From Diospyros lotus (lineage: Eukaryota; Streptophyta; Magnoliopsida; Ericales; Ebenaceae): DNA of 64,000 nucleotides. Below the pieces are notes generated by a model. That model searched no databases and had not been told where the DNA came from. It saw nothing but the letters and a program-made list of their open reading frames with translations. A program made the translations under genes and the position numbers. Positions 11,143-22,175 of this stretch are shown piece by piece. The stretch is taken from assembly GCF_014633365.1 (NCBI RefSeq), contig NC_068338.1, positions 20,408,616 through 20,472,615 of the forward strand, written 5' to 3'. Position 1 is the first letter of the stretch. Every line of letters begins with the position of its first letter.

Positions 11143-12531
11143 CTTAGTTAAGGGTCTATTGAATCTAATGAGAGAGCTAGGATTCTTTTGATAGGTAGTT
11201 GTTCTTGCAATCACCTCTAATTGAACCTCGTTGGTCACAGTCGAAGACTGCTACCAATGTCCAAGATTTGTGAAATGAGGAAGAAGGCTTTGTGTTTTAA
11301 CTTAGACAAGTTAGCTAAACAATATTGTTTGACCCTGACAAATAAACGTTTATATGGTGTGCATCTTTAGTTAGCTAGTATAAAGAATTAGAGATGCTCT
11401 TGTGAAGAGTGTTTCTCTGTAGAACTAGAGATGCTATGTGTTTCTTGTGAATAGTTTTTTTTTTTTTTTTATTAATAGTGTTTTCCTATTAGTATATTAG
11501 TGTTTTTCTACTTGGTGTTTTCCTAATAATATTATTTAAGTAAAATACCTATGTTTTTTTGGCCAATTGGCAATAGCTATGGCTCCACTCTATATATTTT
11601 TTAAATATATATATATATTACACTTATATATTCCATATATCGAGGAAGAACCATAGTTATAAATTTAAATATTTATTGACGTCAATATTGTCCATTTATA
11701 ATTTAATTTTTTATTTATGTTTTTGTTGTACAATAAAAATTTCAAATTCTTACTTCAGTTGTATAATAGCAACACTACTTTTGTTGTCTTTACAAGTATT
11801 TTTAAATTAAGTTGTGTTGTTTGTATAGAAAGAGGTTTACAGAAAGCTTTACATAATCGATATATCACGAGACTTTCGCGATACGTAGGATATAAATTAG
11901 AGCAATTTATCGCGATTTATTACTGATAAATCGAATTAAATGAAAAGAGGAAGACAAAGAGAGGGGACAAAATCTCATCAGTCAAACCTCTCTTTCTCAA
12001 CCAGCGACCACCCAAACCAACCGACCACCGTCGAAGCCACTACTCTCCACCAGTGACACAGAAGGAGAGAAACTGCTTCCTCCACAACCCCTTCACCGAT
12101 AGCGAGTTGTAGCACCACCGTTCTTCTCCCGATATTGCCATAGCCATTGCTTTCAAGCTCCCCGTGAAGGCGTCGCCACTGCGGAAGCACCAATTGTCTC
12201 CATCACTGACCTCTCTCTCTCCATCTCTCTGTGGATTCACCTTAATGGCCACTGATGCCCTTTTTCGATCAACACCACAAGGCCATTGCTGCTTGATGAT
12301 TCAGATCTACCTCCCTTTGATCATTGTTTCTGGAATCCTAACATAGAGGTCAAACCTAGACACCAAAGGGCCAATTCCTTCCTTCCTTGTTTATCAAATA
12401 AATTGGTAAGTATGTTATACCCCGAATCATCCTCTTACCTTCTACTTTACTATCTTATTTTATTTTTGATGTTATTAATAGTTTTACTTTTAATATCTAT
12501 CATTGTTATTTATTTATTGAGGCTTTTCCTA
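11143..12531. other. Intergenic DNA, no gene recognised
   Basis: There is a poly-T tract at about 11457-11470 and a TA run at 11605-11625. A moderately GC-richer stretch (11975-12350) has short overlapping open frames on both strands (for example CCACC/TCTCC-rich), and none is recognisable. Confidence 0.45.
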
Positions 12532-13442
12532 GGAGAAATGTAGCAATGGAATGGAATGAAAATGAGTGGAGTGGAATGTAAAATGTTTTCTCTCTTAATT
12601 TTTTGCCTTCAGTAAGTACATTGTCTTTGAGTGGAATCAATGTTTTTTTCCTCATTTGGGATAGGATAAGGTGGAAAGCAATGAAAAATGTCTCTCCATG
12701 CTTGCGAGAACAATGGGAATAGGTGGAAGAGAATGATGTTAAATAACAAATTATACCTGATGAGGGGAACGCCCTCGGTCCCATAATTACGCCGAGACGA
12801 ATACCTAACAGCGGTCAAAAGATACACAGCAGATAGGCATTGCCACGTCAATCAGATAAGCACTCAATAGAGAAACCCCCGAGATCTCAGGAACAGGCTA
12901 TCCCACCGAAGATCACGGAGGCAACAGTTATCCCGAACTCCTCGGAGGCGGAGGCTATCGCGAAACCCTTATCGGGAAAGTCCCGAAGAAGGCGGGAGGA
13001 AGATCCCGAAGATCCCTCATGATCCCTATCCCGAGAAAAGGTAAGCGAAGAAGGTGGGAGATTCTCCTGATCTTTCCATCAATTAACATAGTTTAAAAGG
13101 GGACAAGGAACCCTAGATCAAAAACTAACTTAATCATCGGAGATCGACCGGGGGAGCAAGCCCCGTCTCCATTGCAGGTACATTCAGAGAGGCAAGAAGG
13201 GAACGTGCGGCTACCACTTCTGAAAATCCTTCATCAATACCCTTTTAACGAAGAGATGCAATGTGATTAATTTAAGGACAAATTTAAACTTCTAAAAACT
13301 ATTATATTAATGATGCCAAAACAGGAAAGGAAGTTTTTTCACCTATTTCCATTCCATCTTCCCCTAATTTAGGGTAGATAAAAAATAGGCCTTTGGATGA
13401 GAAATGCTTCCATCCATTTTTGTTCCATTACTAATGTCTCCC
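12532..13442. mobile_element. Possible MITE split by a solo LTR
   Basis: The outer ends look like inverted repeats: GGAGAAATGTAGCAATGGAA on the left and the reverse complement of TTCCATTACTAATGTCTCC on the right. Without the LTR nested at 12758-13236 the element would be about 430 bp. I could not find a convincing duplication at the outer ends, so the borders are approximate. Confidence 0.35.
12758..13236. mobile_element. Solo LTR (479 bp)
   Basis: It starts TGATGAGGGG and ends CTTCATCA, giving a short terminal inverted TGATGA/TCATCA. A perfect 5-bp duplication, ATACC, flanks it (12753-12757 and 13237-13241). It is much richer in G and C than its surroundings. A sequence like an LTR R/U5 region (ACCCTAGATC, AGATCGACCGGGGG, CATTGCAGG) near its right end suggests plus orientation. 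The family is unknown, and no LTR-to-internal junction remains. Confidence 0.85.
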
Positions 13443-13642
13443 CCAAACTAGAAAAATGCCATTCAGTTCTATTCCATCCCCTCTCCAGACCTATTGAAGG
13501 TAGTCTGTCATGTAGAAAAACTTAAGTTGGCTAAATGCTGTTAGTATATTTTGTTATATATTTATGGTGTTTTCTCTTACTATTTCTCTTTTATGATAAT
13601 CTCACTGTGTTGCGGTGACAACATCCATATCATCATCATCAA

Positions 13643-13680
<38 letters not shown>

Positions 13681-14070
13681 TAGTATTAGTATTGTTCTTG
13701 GTATCAGTAGAAGCTAAATACAAGCTAAAGTATCAATAGAAGTTGAATTTTTTTCAACCTGAATACAAACTAGAGTAGTTTGGTTTGCCTAACCCTATGT
13801 GCCCCATAATATTACCAGTTTTTAATTTATTAAATTAATTATTAGCTACTCTCTGTGCAATTGGTTTACATGTGTGTATTGAAACTTGATTTTGGTTTTG
13901 TGCTTGGAGGATTGTTTTGATTGTGGGCCGCCAGCAACATCCAGCATTCAAGATGGTCAACAAAGGTTAAAAATGTCATCTTAATGAACATGTAATTAAT
14001 ATTTTTTTTCTTTAAAAATTGGTTTGTTGATGAATGAAATGAAATATTTGAAATTGAGGATGATGAACTT
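13242..14070. other. Intergenic DNA with microsatellite
   Basis: It holds the right part of the possible MITE, an ATT/TTA microsatellite at 13643-13679, and the sequence leading into the FAR1-like pseudogene. Nothing else is recognised. Confidence 0.5.
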
Positions 14071-15991
14071 TTGGGAGAATCTAATAATGTGAGAATAATG
14101 GATGATGTGAACACATTGGATGATGAATTGTTAGGAGAAGATGGTCTGCTTGTGCTTAAGGTTGGGATGAAGTTCAATGTTGAAAATCCAATATTTGATT
14201 TTTACAAATCATATGCTTATGATATAGGCTTTCCAGTTAGGAAAAGGAATTCGAAGAAGGGTGACAATAGGTTGTAAAGTATGTGACATTCACATGTAGT
14301 CGAAAGGTCCGAAGAAGTAGCACTGCAAGCACTTTTTTGAAGTCTCAACCAACAAATCAAATAGGGTGTAAAGCTAGGTTGTCAACATGTTTAGAGACTC
14401 ATGGGGGTGTGATGGATTAACTCTGTCATTCTTTGATCATCTAATAAGTCATTTGAAGTCTAGGTTGTATCGATGCAATTGAGAACTTAATGCACATGTG
14501 AAGCGCAGACTTGAAGTAAATGATGTTGTTGGGATTCTATTATACAAAAGTTTTAACTCAGCAGTTGTTGAGGTAGGGGGATATGAGCAGATGACTTGTG
14601 TGGAAAAAAAAATTATAAAAACTACATTGAAAAAGTTAGGCGGTTAAGACTTGGGAAAGGAACGCTGTTGTAATACAAGCATACTTATCAAGAATGCAAA
14701 TTCAATGACCTGATTTTTATTTTAGTATTGATTTGGATGAGGAGGCTCGATTGAAGAACGTGTTCTAGGCAAATAATAGGTGTAGGGAAGCCTACAAGGA
14801 GTTTGGTGATATTGTCATATTTGATACCATATATCTCACAAATAAGTATGACATGCTAGTCGCCCTTTTTTGTTGGTGTGAATTATCATGGCCAATCGAC
14901 ATTGCTTGGATGTGGTTTAGTGTCAAACGAGGATATCGAGACTTTTGTTTGACTCTTTAGGACATGGCTCCAGTGCATGCATGGTCAAGCTCCCACTAGT
15001 ATAATAACCGACCAAGATAAGGCAATGCATAATGCAATTCAGATAGTTTTTCCAAAAATTAAGCATAGATGGTGTTTGTGGCATATTCTGAAAAAGTTAT
15101 CAAAAAAATTTGAGAACCATGTTCATAAGGATTCTATACATTCAGCAATCCACGAAGTAGTATATGAATCCCAAACTCCTGAAGAATTTGAATAGGGATG
15201 GACTTTAATGATTAATATCTACACATTACATGAGAACGAATGGTTGTCAGGACTTTATACAGAAAGAAATCGTTGGGTTTCATGTTTCTTAAAGATAAGT
15301 TTTCTGGTTAGGGATGTCGACAACGCAAAGGAGTGAGAGTATGAATGTGTTATTCAGCAGGTATGTTAATTCGAGGACTTTGTTGAAACAATTTGTTGAA
15401 TACTATAAGCGGGCATTGAAGAGCCAAGTAGAGAAGGAGTTTCAAGTAGATTTTAGGTCCTTTTCTCAAATAGTCCCATGTGCATCTAGGTACGAAATGG
15501 AGAAGCAACTTCAGCCAGTCTACGCAATATCAAAATTCAGGGAATGTCAAGAAGAGTTTATTGAAATGATGTATTGTTAGGTTATCTCTACTGATGAGGG
15601 TTTTATGGCGATGACATATGACGTCCAAGAGGTTGTCATGTTTGATGGATGGAGGAAGCAGAAAATATTTACAGTTTTGTTTCAAAGAAAAGACTGTCAT
15701 GTAGTTTGTAGTTGTCACTTGTTTGAGTTTAAGGGAATACTATGCAAACATGTTATATCAATTTTGGTATGCAACGATGTCACTACGCTTCCTGAGATGT
15801 ACATCTTGAGGAGATGGTGGAAAGATGTGAGAAGAGCCCATTCGAGGGTCCCAGTCAAATACAATGGTTGGGTTAGTACTCCCGAACAAAGAAGATACGA
15901 TGAAATGCGTAAAGCATTTGACAAGATCGTAGACTTGATAGCAAATAGTGAATCACGAACTCGGACAGTTATGGAGTGGATTGAATTTTAA
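14071..15991 (+). pseudogene. FAR1-related (FRS)/Mutator-like transposase pseudogene
   Basis: Fragments in changing frames follow the domain order of FAR1-RELATED SEQUENCE proteins. A FAR1 DNA-binding domain is at 14162-14405 (FYKSYAYDIGFPVRK, then the CSRK segment in a second frame after about 14275). A MULE transposase core is at 14800-15200 (FDTIYLTNKYDM, then ITDQDKAMHNAIQ and KHRWCLWHI). A SWIM zinc finger is at 15700-15770 (CSCHLFEFKGILCKH). The last frame ends at a stop at 15989-15991. There is a frameshift near 14275 and further frame changes and stops at about 14415, 14900-14970, 15194 and 15577. The family acts as transcription factors derived from Mutator transposases; this copy cannot make an intact protein. 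It could also be a decayed MULE rather than a former host gene. Confidence 0.85.
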
Positions 15992-18900
15992 TTGATTACT
16001 TATCAAAAATAGGAACAATTTGTAGGAGTAATCTCCCTTCCTAACAAAGTGTTGAAGTTACACTCAGAAGTGGAGTACAAGAAAATGTTGGCAGTGTGAA
16101 CATTTAAGATAAGAATTGTGCATGTCACAAGGGAGCACTGAGGAAAAATCGCATAAAAGACGCATTAGAACGAACTTCGAAGAAATTTAAGGTCTATTTC
16201 GAAAACTGTTGATTTAAAATGTGGGCTCATTATCAATACGCAATGTTAAAACCAATTAAGCAAAGTTGAAACTTACTATTGATAAAGTAATTCTATATCA
16301 ACCTAATATGTTCATTTTGAAGCATACTTGCTGCTGTATGTTTTGAAGTAAATGATGTTCATTTTGATAATATGTTTATTTATTTATCTGACTTTATACT
16401 ATTTGTATGATGTACAAGTAGTTTCAAAAACAACAAAACGCACAAACCTGAGCTAAATTGCATCATAGAAGGGACCGGCTATCATCCAACCATCACAACA
16501 GTCACATTATTCCATGCTCACTCTGCTCTCGTTTTCACAACAGCTAATGGTAAAACTATTAGAAAATTTTTCTCATGATATAAAAGATCACGTTTTAGTT
16601 ATTCATGTTACTCATTTATGTGCAGAGTGTTCAATCAACAAATTAGAGTCATGCTTGCGGAATGAGTTTGACACCTACAGCAAGGATGATTAGTCAACAT
16701 TTGGTTCCAAATTTTTTGCCACTATGTCTCGTGACGGGAGAAGTTGCTGAATTAGTAGATGAGTTTAATAGTGAACGAAATGTTATGAAGGATAATGTAG
16801 TGGAATTGAAATTCTATTTAGGATAATATAATGGAACTTACGTAAAATAAGTGACAAGTCCAATTTTTTTGCCACTACAATGTCCCTTTAATTATGTTTT
16901 TTGCCTTTCTTTTCATTTAAGAACCTTGTTGTGGAACTGAAAGAATTTTTGAACTTAGATACTTGGCGTGTTTAATATACGTAATATATTTCTATATTTT
17001 GTACAATTTTTAGATAGGTGAAATGTTTGGAGTTTTGACATTTTGGTAGTTTATAAATTCTTGTAAATATTGTTATTAAATGGACAGCTAGATTTTGTAA
17101 TTTGGGAGCCACCCATGGCCAATATAGAGTGTTCAACTATCAATGAGAAACTATGTGAAGCTAAGCGAAGCTTTGAGGCACTATGTCTTCATGGTTATGG
17201 CGCTTCATGGATGCATTCTTTTAGAAATACAAGTAATTAATATATAATTAACAATAATATTATAGAAAATGGGATATATTCATGGAGATTTTTTTGATGT
17301 AAAATTGATACCTACATCAAGAATGATCAAAGTGGTGATTGAAGTAGTTGGGTGTGTTTTTGGAGTGTTGGATTTGAGCTCTTCAACCCCTAATGAGTTG
17401 TTTGAGAGAGTTATACAAAGTGTACATGCTGCTATAAAAACAGACACTGGTAGGTTGCCTTGATGGGTTACTAGTTTGTGTCCTTTGCAGTGCTTTATTG
17501 AAGGTAACCTAGCAAACCAACTCGGGGCATAAGTTATTTTACCATTACATAATCTGTATGAGACTTCTCATTTTATAAGTCATACTTATACATAATCTTT
17601 GCATTGTAACCTTTTGCAAAAAAGTTGTTTTCACAACTAAAATCTGAAACATTCTAATTACAAAATAACAAGCTTACCATAGCATGTAGTTTATGAAATA
17701 TATGAAATATCTCCATAAATAATTGTTCTAATTTTTCCATTACAAACACATATCCGAGTTCTCATAACATGCAGTTTTACTCAATTACTACTACATACAC
17801 ATATATAAATACAACTCTCAAGTGTTAACCACAATCATGCTAGCCCTTTTCCTTTACTACGATAGTTCACACTTCCTTTTCCCTTGTGCACTGTTACGTT
17901 CACTGAAATCTCCACGTTATATTCTTCATATATTTGAGCTAGAGTCTGGAACATGTGAAAGAACTCTTTACGAGAAAATTGGTCGTAGATTTAGCCGAAA
18001 CATTGCCACTTGATTCACCTTCTTCGACCCACTTACAAAATCCACACTTAATATTGCAAATATTGAACAATCTCCCTTTGTTTATGGACTCTTTTTCCAC
18101 TTTGAAACATTTTACAATGCCTTATCTACACGATCATGGTCGCTTTGTTGGACATGCTACAAAGTAGTGCCCCCGTCATCTACAATTATGACATACTCCT
18201 GCATTTCATCCTGTCATTATAACAATGTGAATTAGAAATTGCACTCCAATTAACAACAACAAGGAAAAGAAGTTTCATAATAACAAGACTTCTATAGAAA
18301 GAGAGAGTTACACATTTCCTATCCATCGCAAATGCCGGCTATACTATATCTATTACTATTAATTCAGTTGGGGATGCTATCCAAAAGAGGTAGTCATGAC
18401 ACTTGGGCAACTAACTTCGACCCAAACTACAAGTTCATGTTTGGACATCGCCTTTCAACACCTATTATTCAACTATAAGCATTATTTCATCTAACAAAAC
18501 TATTTTCAAAACAATTTATATTGAAAGACCAAGAAGAATGATAACTTCGATTCAAGACCATTATATCTTCTTTTTTAGCAGTAAGTGGACTCAAAATTGA
18601 GAAATATCATCATACGACAATGCACAACTCATTCTGTAAATACATAGGCAAATATATAAAACTCAAAAGTACTATATACTAGGAGTGTTGCCCGACGATG
18701 GCGGATGTAGTGGGTGGGATGTTGGGAAGGACTACTGGTGGGAGATGGGGGTTGTGGGTTTCGTTTTAGGGATTTATGGGTTTCTAGGAGGCAGGTAAGG
18801 GTGAGAGAGAGAGAGAAAGAGAGACGTAGCCGGCCAGTGGGGTCATCAAAGCTAGAGAGAAAGAGAGAGACGGTTATCGTCAGAAGGGGTCATCGGATGG

Positions 18901-20131
18901 TGGGGCTGACGGTCATGAGAGCGAGCGAGACGATGGTGGGGCTGATGGTGTCCGAAAATGGAGAGCCAGGTGGGGTCGACGGTGTCATCAGAGCAAGAGA
19001 TAGAGATAAAGATAGATGGTGGCCGTGATAGGGGTGGTCAACGATTGGGGCAATGGTGTTTGGACAATGAGAGGTGAGTGGGGGTCGACGGTGTCATGAA
19101 ATGGAGAGGTAGATGGGGTCAACGATGTTTGTGAAAGAGAGATAGAGAGAGTCGATCATGTCAGATGGGTGGCCAGATAGTGGACCAACGATCGTGAGTG
19201 GGCGCGCGGGCGCGAGAGAGAGAGAGAGAGAAGGTGATGAGCCGATGGTGTCGGGAGATGGAGAGGCAATGATGTCGTGAAAAGAAGAGGTGGATGGGGC
19301 CGATGGTGTTTGTGAGAGGGAGAGCTAGACAGTGGCTGTGAGAGAAAGAGATAGGGGTGGCCAATGGTTGGGGTGATGGTGTTTGGAGAGGGACATGCGG
19401 GTGGCTAGAGGGTTGGGGTCGACGGTGTCTACGAGAGGGAGAGTGAGAGAGAGACAGAGGCCAATAGTTTTTTAGGGTTTGGGTCATTTATCAAAGGGAT
19501 AAATTGGTCATTTCATCTCATTTTGTAAAGCTTTATGTAAATCTCTTTATGTACAAACAACATAATTCTTTTAAATTTTGGGTAAAAACACTTTTACTTT
19601 AAACAAATATTTTTTTTTGGCCAAATCACGACCTAATAGGCTCTTAGTACTATAAAGCTCAACTAGGTCTTTGAGTTCCCAAAATCCCCTTTTATATATT
19701 TTGTTTAAAGAAAGTACCATAGTTTCTTTCACTTAGGTAACGTTTGTTAAAATAAGTAAGATAAGATTGTATCAATATAATGTTAGAATAATTTTCAAAC
19801 TAAAATATGAATAATCAAGATAAGGTTGGAAAACATTTCAAGATTTTTATGAAATTGTTTGTTAAATTTTTTGGAATGCACTAGAGAACATATGTATCAT
19901 TTTTTCTTATTTATAAATTCTAAGATATATTTATCTAGAGGAAGCGAAGACATAAGTATATTTAGAAAATGTTAGATAAGAATTCACATAATTTATTTTT
20001 TCAAGAGTCATTAAATGAATTTAACAAATATAATAAAAATACTTTTATTTAAAATAATTTTTATATTCTACTTTTTCAATCTGCTTGATTAACAAACACT
20101 AGTAAAAAAAGAAAAAAGAAAAAAAACACAA
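15992..20131. other. Intergenic DNA with a GA-rich satellite-like tract
   Basis: Bases 16000-18690 hold short open frames (17269-17463 and 17955-18167 on the plus strand) with no recognisable domain. Bases 18700-19480 are strongly purine-skewed (see the separate entry). Bases 19500-20131 are AT-rich with A and T runs. Confidence 0.5.
18700..19480. repeat. Purine-rich degenerate tandem repeat
   Basis: GAGAGA runs (for example 18801-18825 and 19214-19232) alternate with variants of GGTGGGGTCGACGGTGT and GATGGTGTCGG words at irregular spacing of about 60-130 bases. Open frames on both strands come from the repeat and show no domain. Confidence 0.6.
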
Positions 20132-20140
20132 TAATCAAAG

Positions 20141-21946
20141 GGGAAATTTGCAAAAATAGGACTCGCGGTAGGAAACTTTGCAAAAATAGGACACTTTAAA
20201 AATCTTTGCAAAAGTAAGGCTTTTGAATGTATATTGAACAAAAATACCCTCACTTTTAACTTAACCATTTTCGTGTTATTTTTTCTTCTTTTTCAAGAGA
20301 TCTTTCCTTCAATGTCTATTACTCTAAATATGTAAGGTACATATATATATATATATATATCCATCTATCATTTTTTTTTTCTTTTATCACTCTTTGTAAC
20401 CTAAATATATGTGTATATATTGTTCATGTTCAACGATTAGATTCAAGAGATGTGGGTCTCTCTCATTCTCTCTCCATTGTGTATACATGTATTATACATG
20501 TACTGTGTGTATTTGCATTGATAAGAGATGAGAAGAGACAAATGGCGGTCATGTACAAGAAAATGAGAAAAGCGATCGCAATGGGGCCATGGCATCGCTG
20601 ATTACGGTCGTGACTGGTATTTCATTGCTGTCATTTCAGTTTCTTACCGTGGTCATAACAGATATCTTTAACAGATAATTGTTAAAGATATTTATTAAGG
20701 ATATTTGTAACAGATATCTGTTATTATTTCCTTCGATTCTCATTTACAAAAGAAAGCCTTAATAACCCTTATTGTTTCATTCAATTCTCATTTACAATTA
20801 TTGTCCAAAGATATCAGTTTTAGATTATTGGTTATTGATAGATATCGGTTCAACGATATCAGTTATTGATAGATATTGGTTTAACGATATCGATTATTGA
20901 TAGATATTCTGCAACTTGTTATTCACTTTTATGAAACACTCAAACTTTATAATAGAAATCATTTCATGTTTCTGTGCAATTTTTGTTATTATTGATATAT
21001 ATTTAATCAACCGATATCTACTACAATCGATATATATATAACAGATATCTACAAACTAATATATTTGGACAACCGTATTCTATAACAAAAATCTACAACC
21101 GATGTCTTTGAACCGATATCTATCAATAACCAATATCGTTGAACCGATATCTACATCAGATATTTATCAATAACTGATATCGTTAAATCGATATCGTTAA
21201 ACCGATATCTACATTAGATATCTATCAATAACCGATGTCGTTGAACCGATATCTATCAATAATCGATATCTAAAATTGATATCTTTGGACAATAATTGTA
21301 AATGAGAATTGAAGGAAACAATAAGGGTTATTAAGGCTTTCTTCTGTAAATGAGAATCGAAGGAAACAATAATAACAAATATCTGTTACAAATATCCTTA
21401 ACATATATCTTTAATAGATAACTATTAAAGATATCTATCATGACCACGACAAGAAACTAAAACGACCGCAGTAAAATATCAGTCTTGACCGCAATCAGCA
21501 ATGCCATGGCCCCGCTGCGGTCGCTTTTCTCATTTTCCTGTACATGACCGCCATTTGTCTATTCTTATCTCCTATCAACGCAAATACACACATTATATGT
21601 ATAATACATATATACGCAATGGAGAGAGAATGAGAGAGGCTCACATCTCTTGAATCCAATCGTTGAACATGAACAATATATATACTTATATTTAGGTCAC
21701 AAAGAGTGATAAAAGAAAAAAAAAATGATAAGTGGATATATATATATGTATCTTATATATATAAAGTAATAGAGAGAGAACGAAACATTTATTGAAAAAG
21801 AAGAAGAAAGAACACGAAAAGAGTTAACTTAAAAATAAGAGTATTTTTGTCCAATATACATTCAAAAATCCTACTTTTGCAAAGATTTGTAAAGTGTCAT
21901 ATTTTTGCAAAGTTTCCTACCAGAGTCCTATTTTTGCAAATTTCCC
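20141..21946. mobile_element. Foldback Mutator-like element with very long inverted repeats (1,806 bp)
   Basis: The ends are inverted repeats starting GGGAAATTTGCAAAAATAGG. A perfect 9-bp duplication, TAATCAAAG, flanks the element (20132-20140 and 21947-21955); 9 bp is the Mutator hallmark. The inverted repeats run nearly to the centre (about 21040). For example, the arm segment near 20541-20566 pairs with 21529-21554, and the GATATC-rich part near 20640-20900 pairs with 21100-21430. No transposase is encoded. The right end is about 220 bases upstream of the permease start codon, so the element sits in that gene's promoter or 5' UTR. Confidence 0.92.
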
Positions 21947-22175
21947 TAATCAAAGATATTTCATTATTTAAAATCTGCTATCAATCGGTTAAGCCACCTT
22001 CACGAGGAGTCTGGTTGGGTGGTAAGAGCAGGGTCCACGTTATCCCGTAGAAGGACCAGTGCCGGGAGAGATGGAACTTGGATGGCTGGTTCAGTTCAGA
22101 GCGACAGCCAGCCGGCCAGCCAGCCACGAATACAATAAAGAAAAAAAGAGCCCCGAAGATAACCAGAAATTGAAA

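Noticed and set aside
18714..19487. Arg/Gly-rich and His/Ser-rich open frames on opposite strands
   Set aside because: They are by-products of the purine-rich repeat.
21990..22060. tRNA-like GGTTGGGTGGTAAGAGC before the permease start
   Set aside because: It resembles a box A, but no box B lies at tRNA or SINE spacing and no cloverleaf forms.
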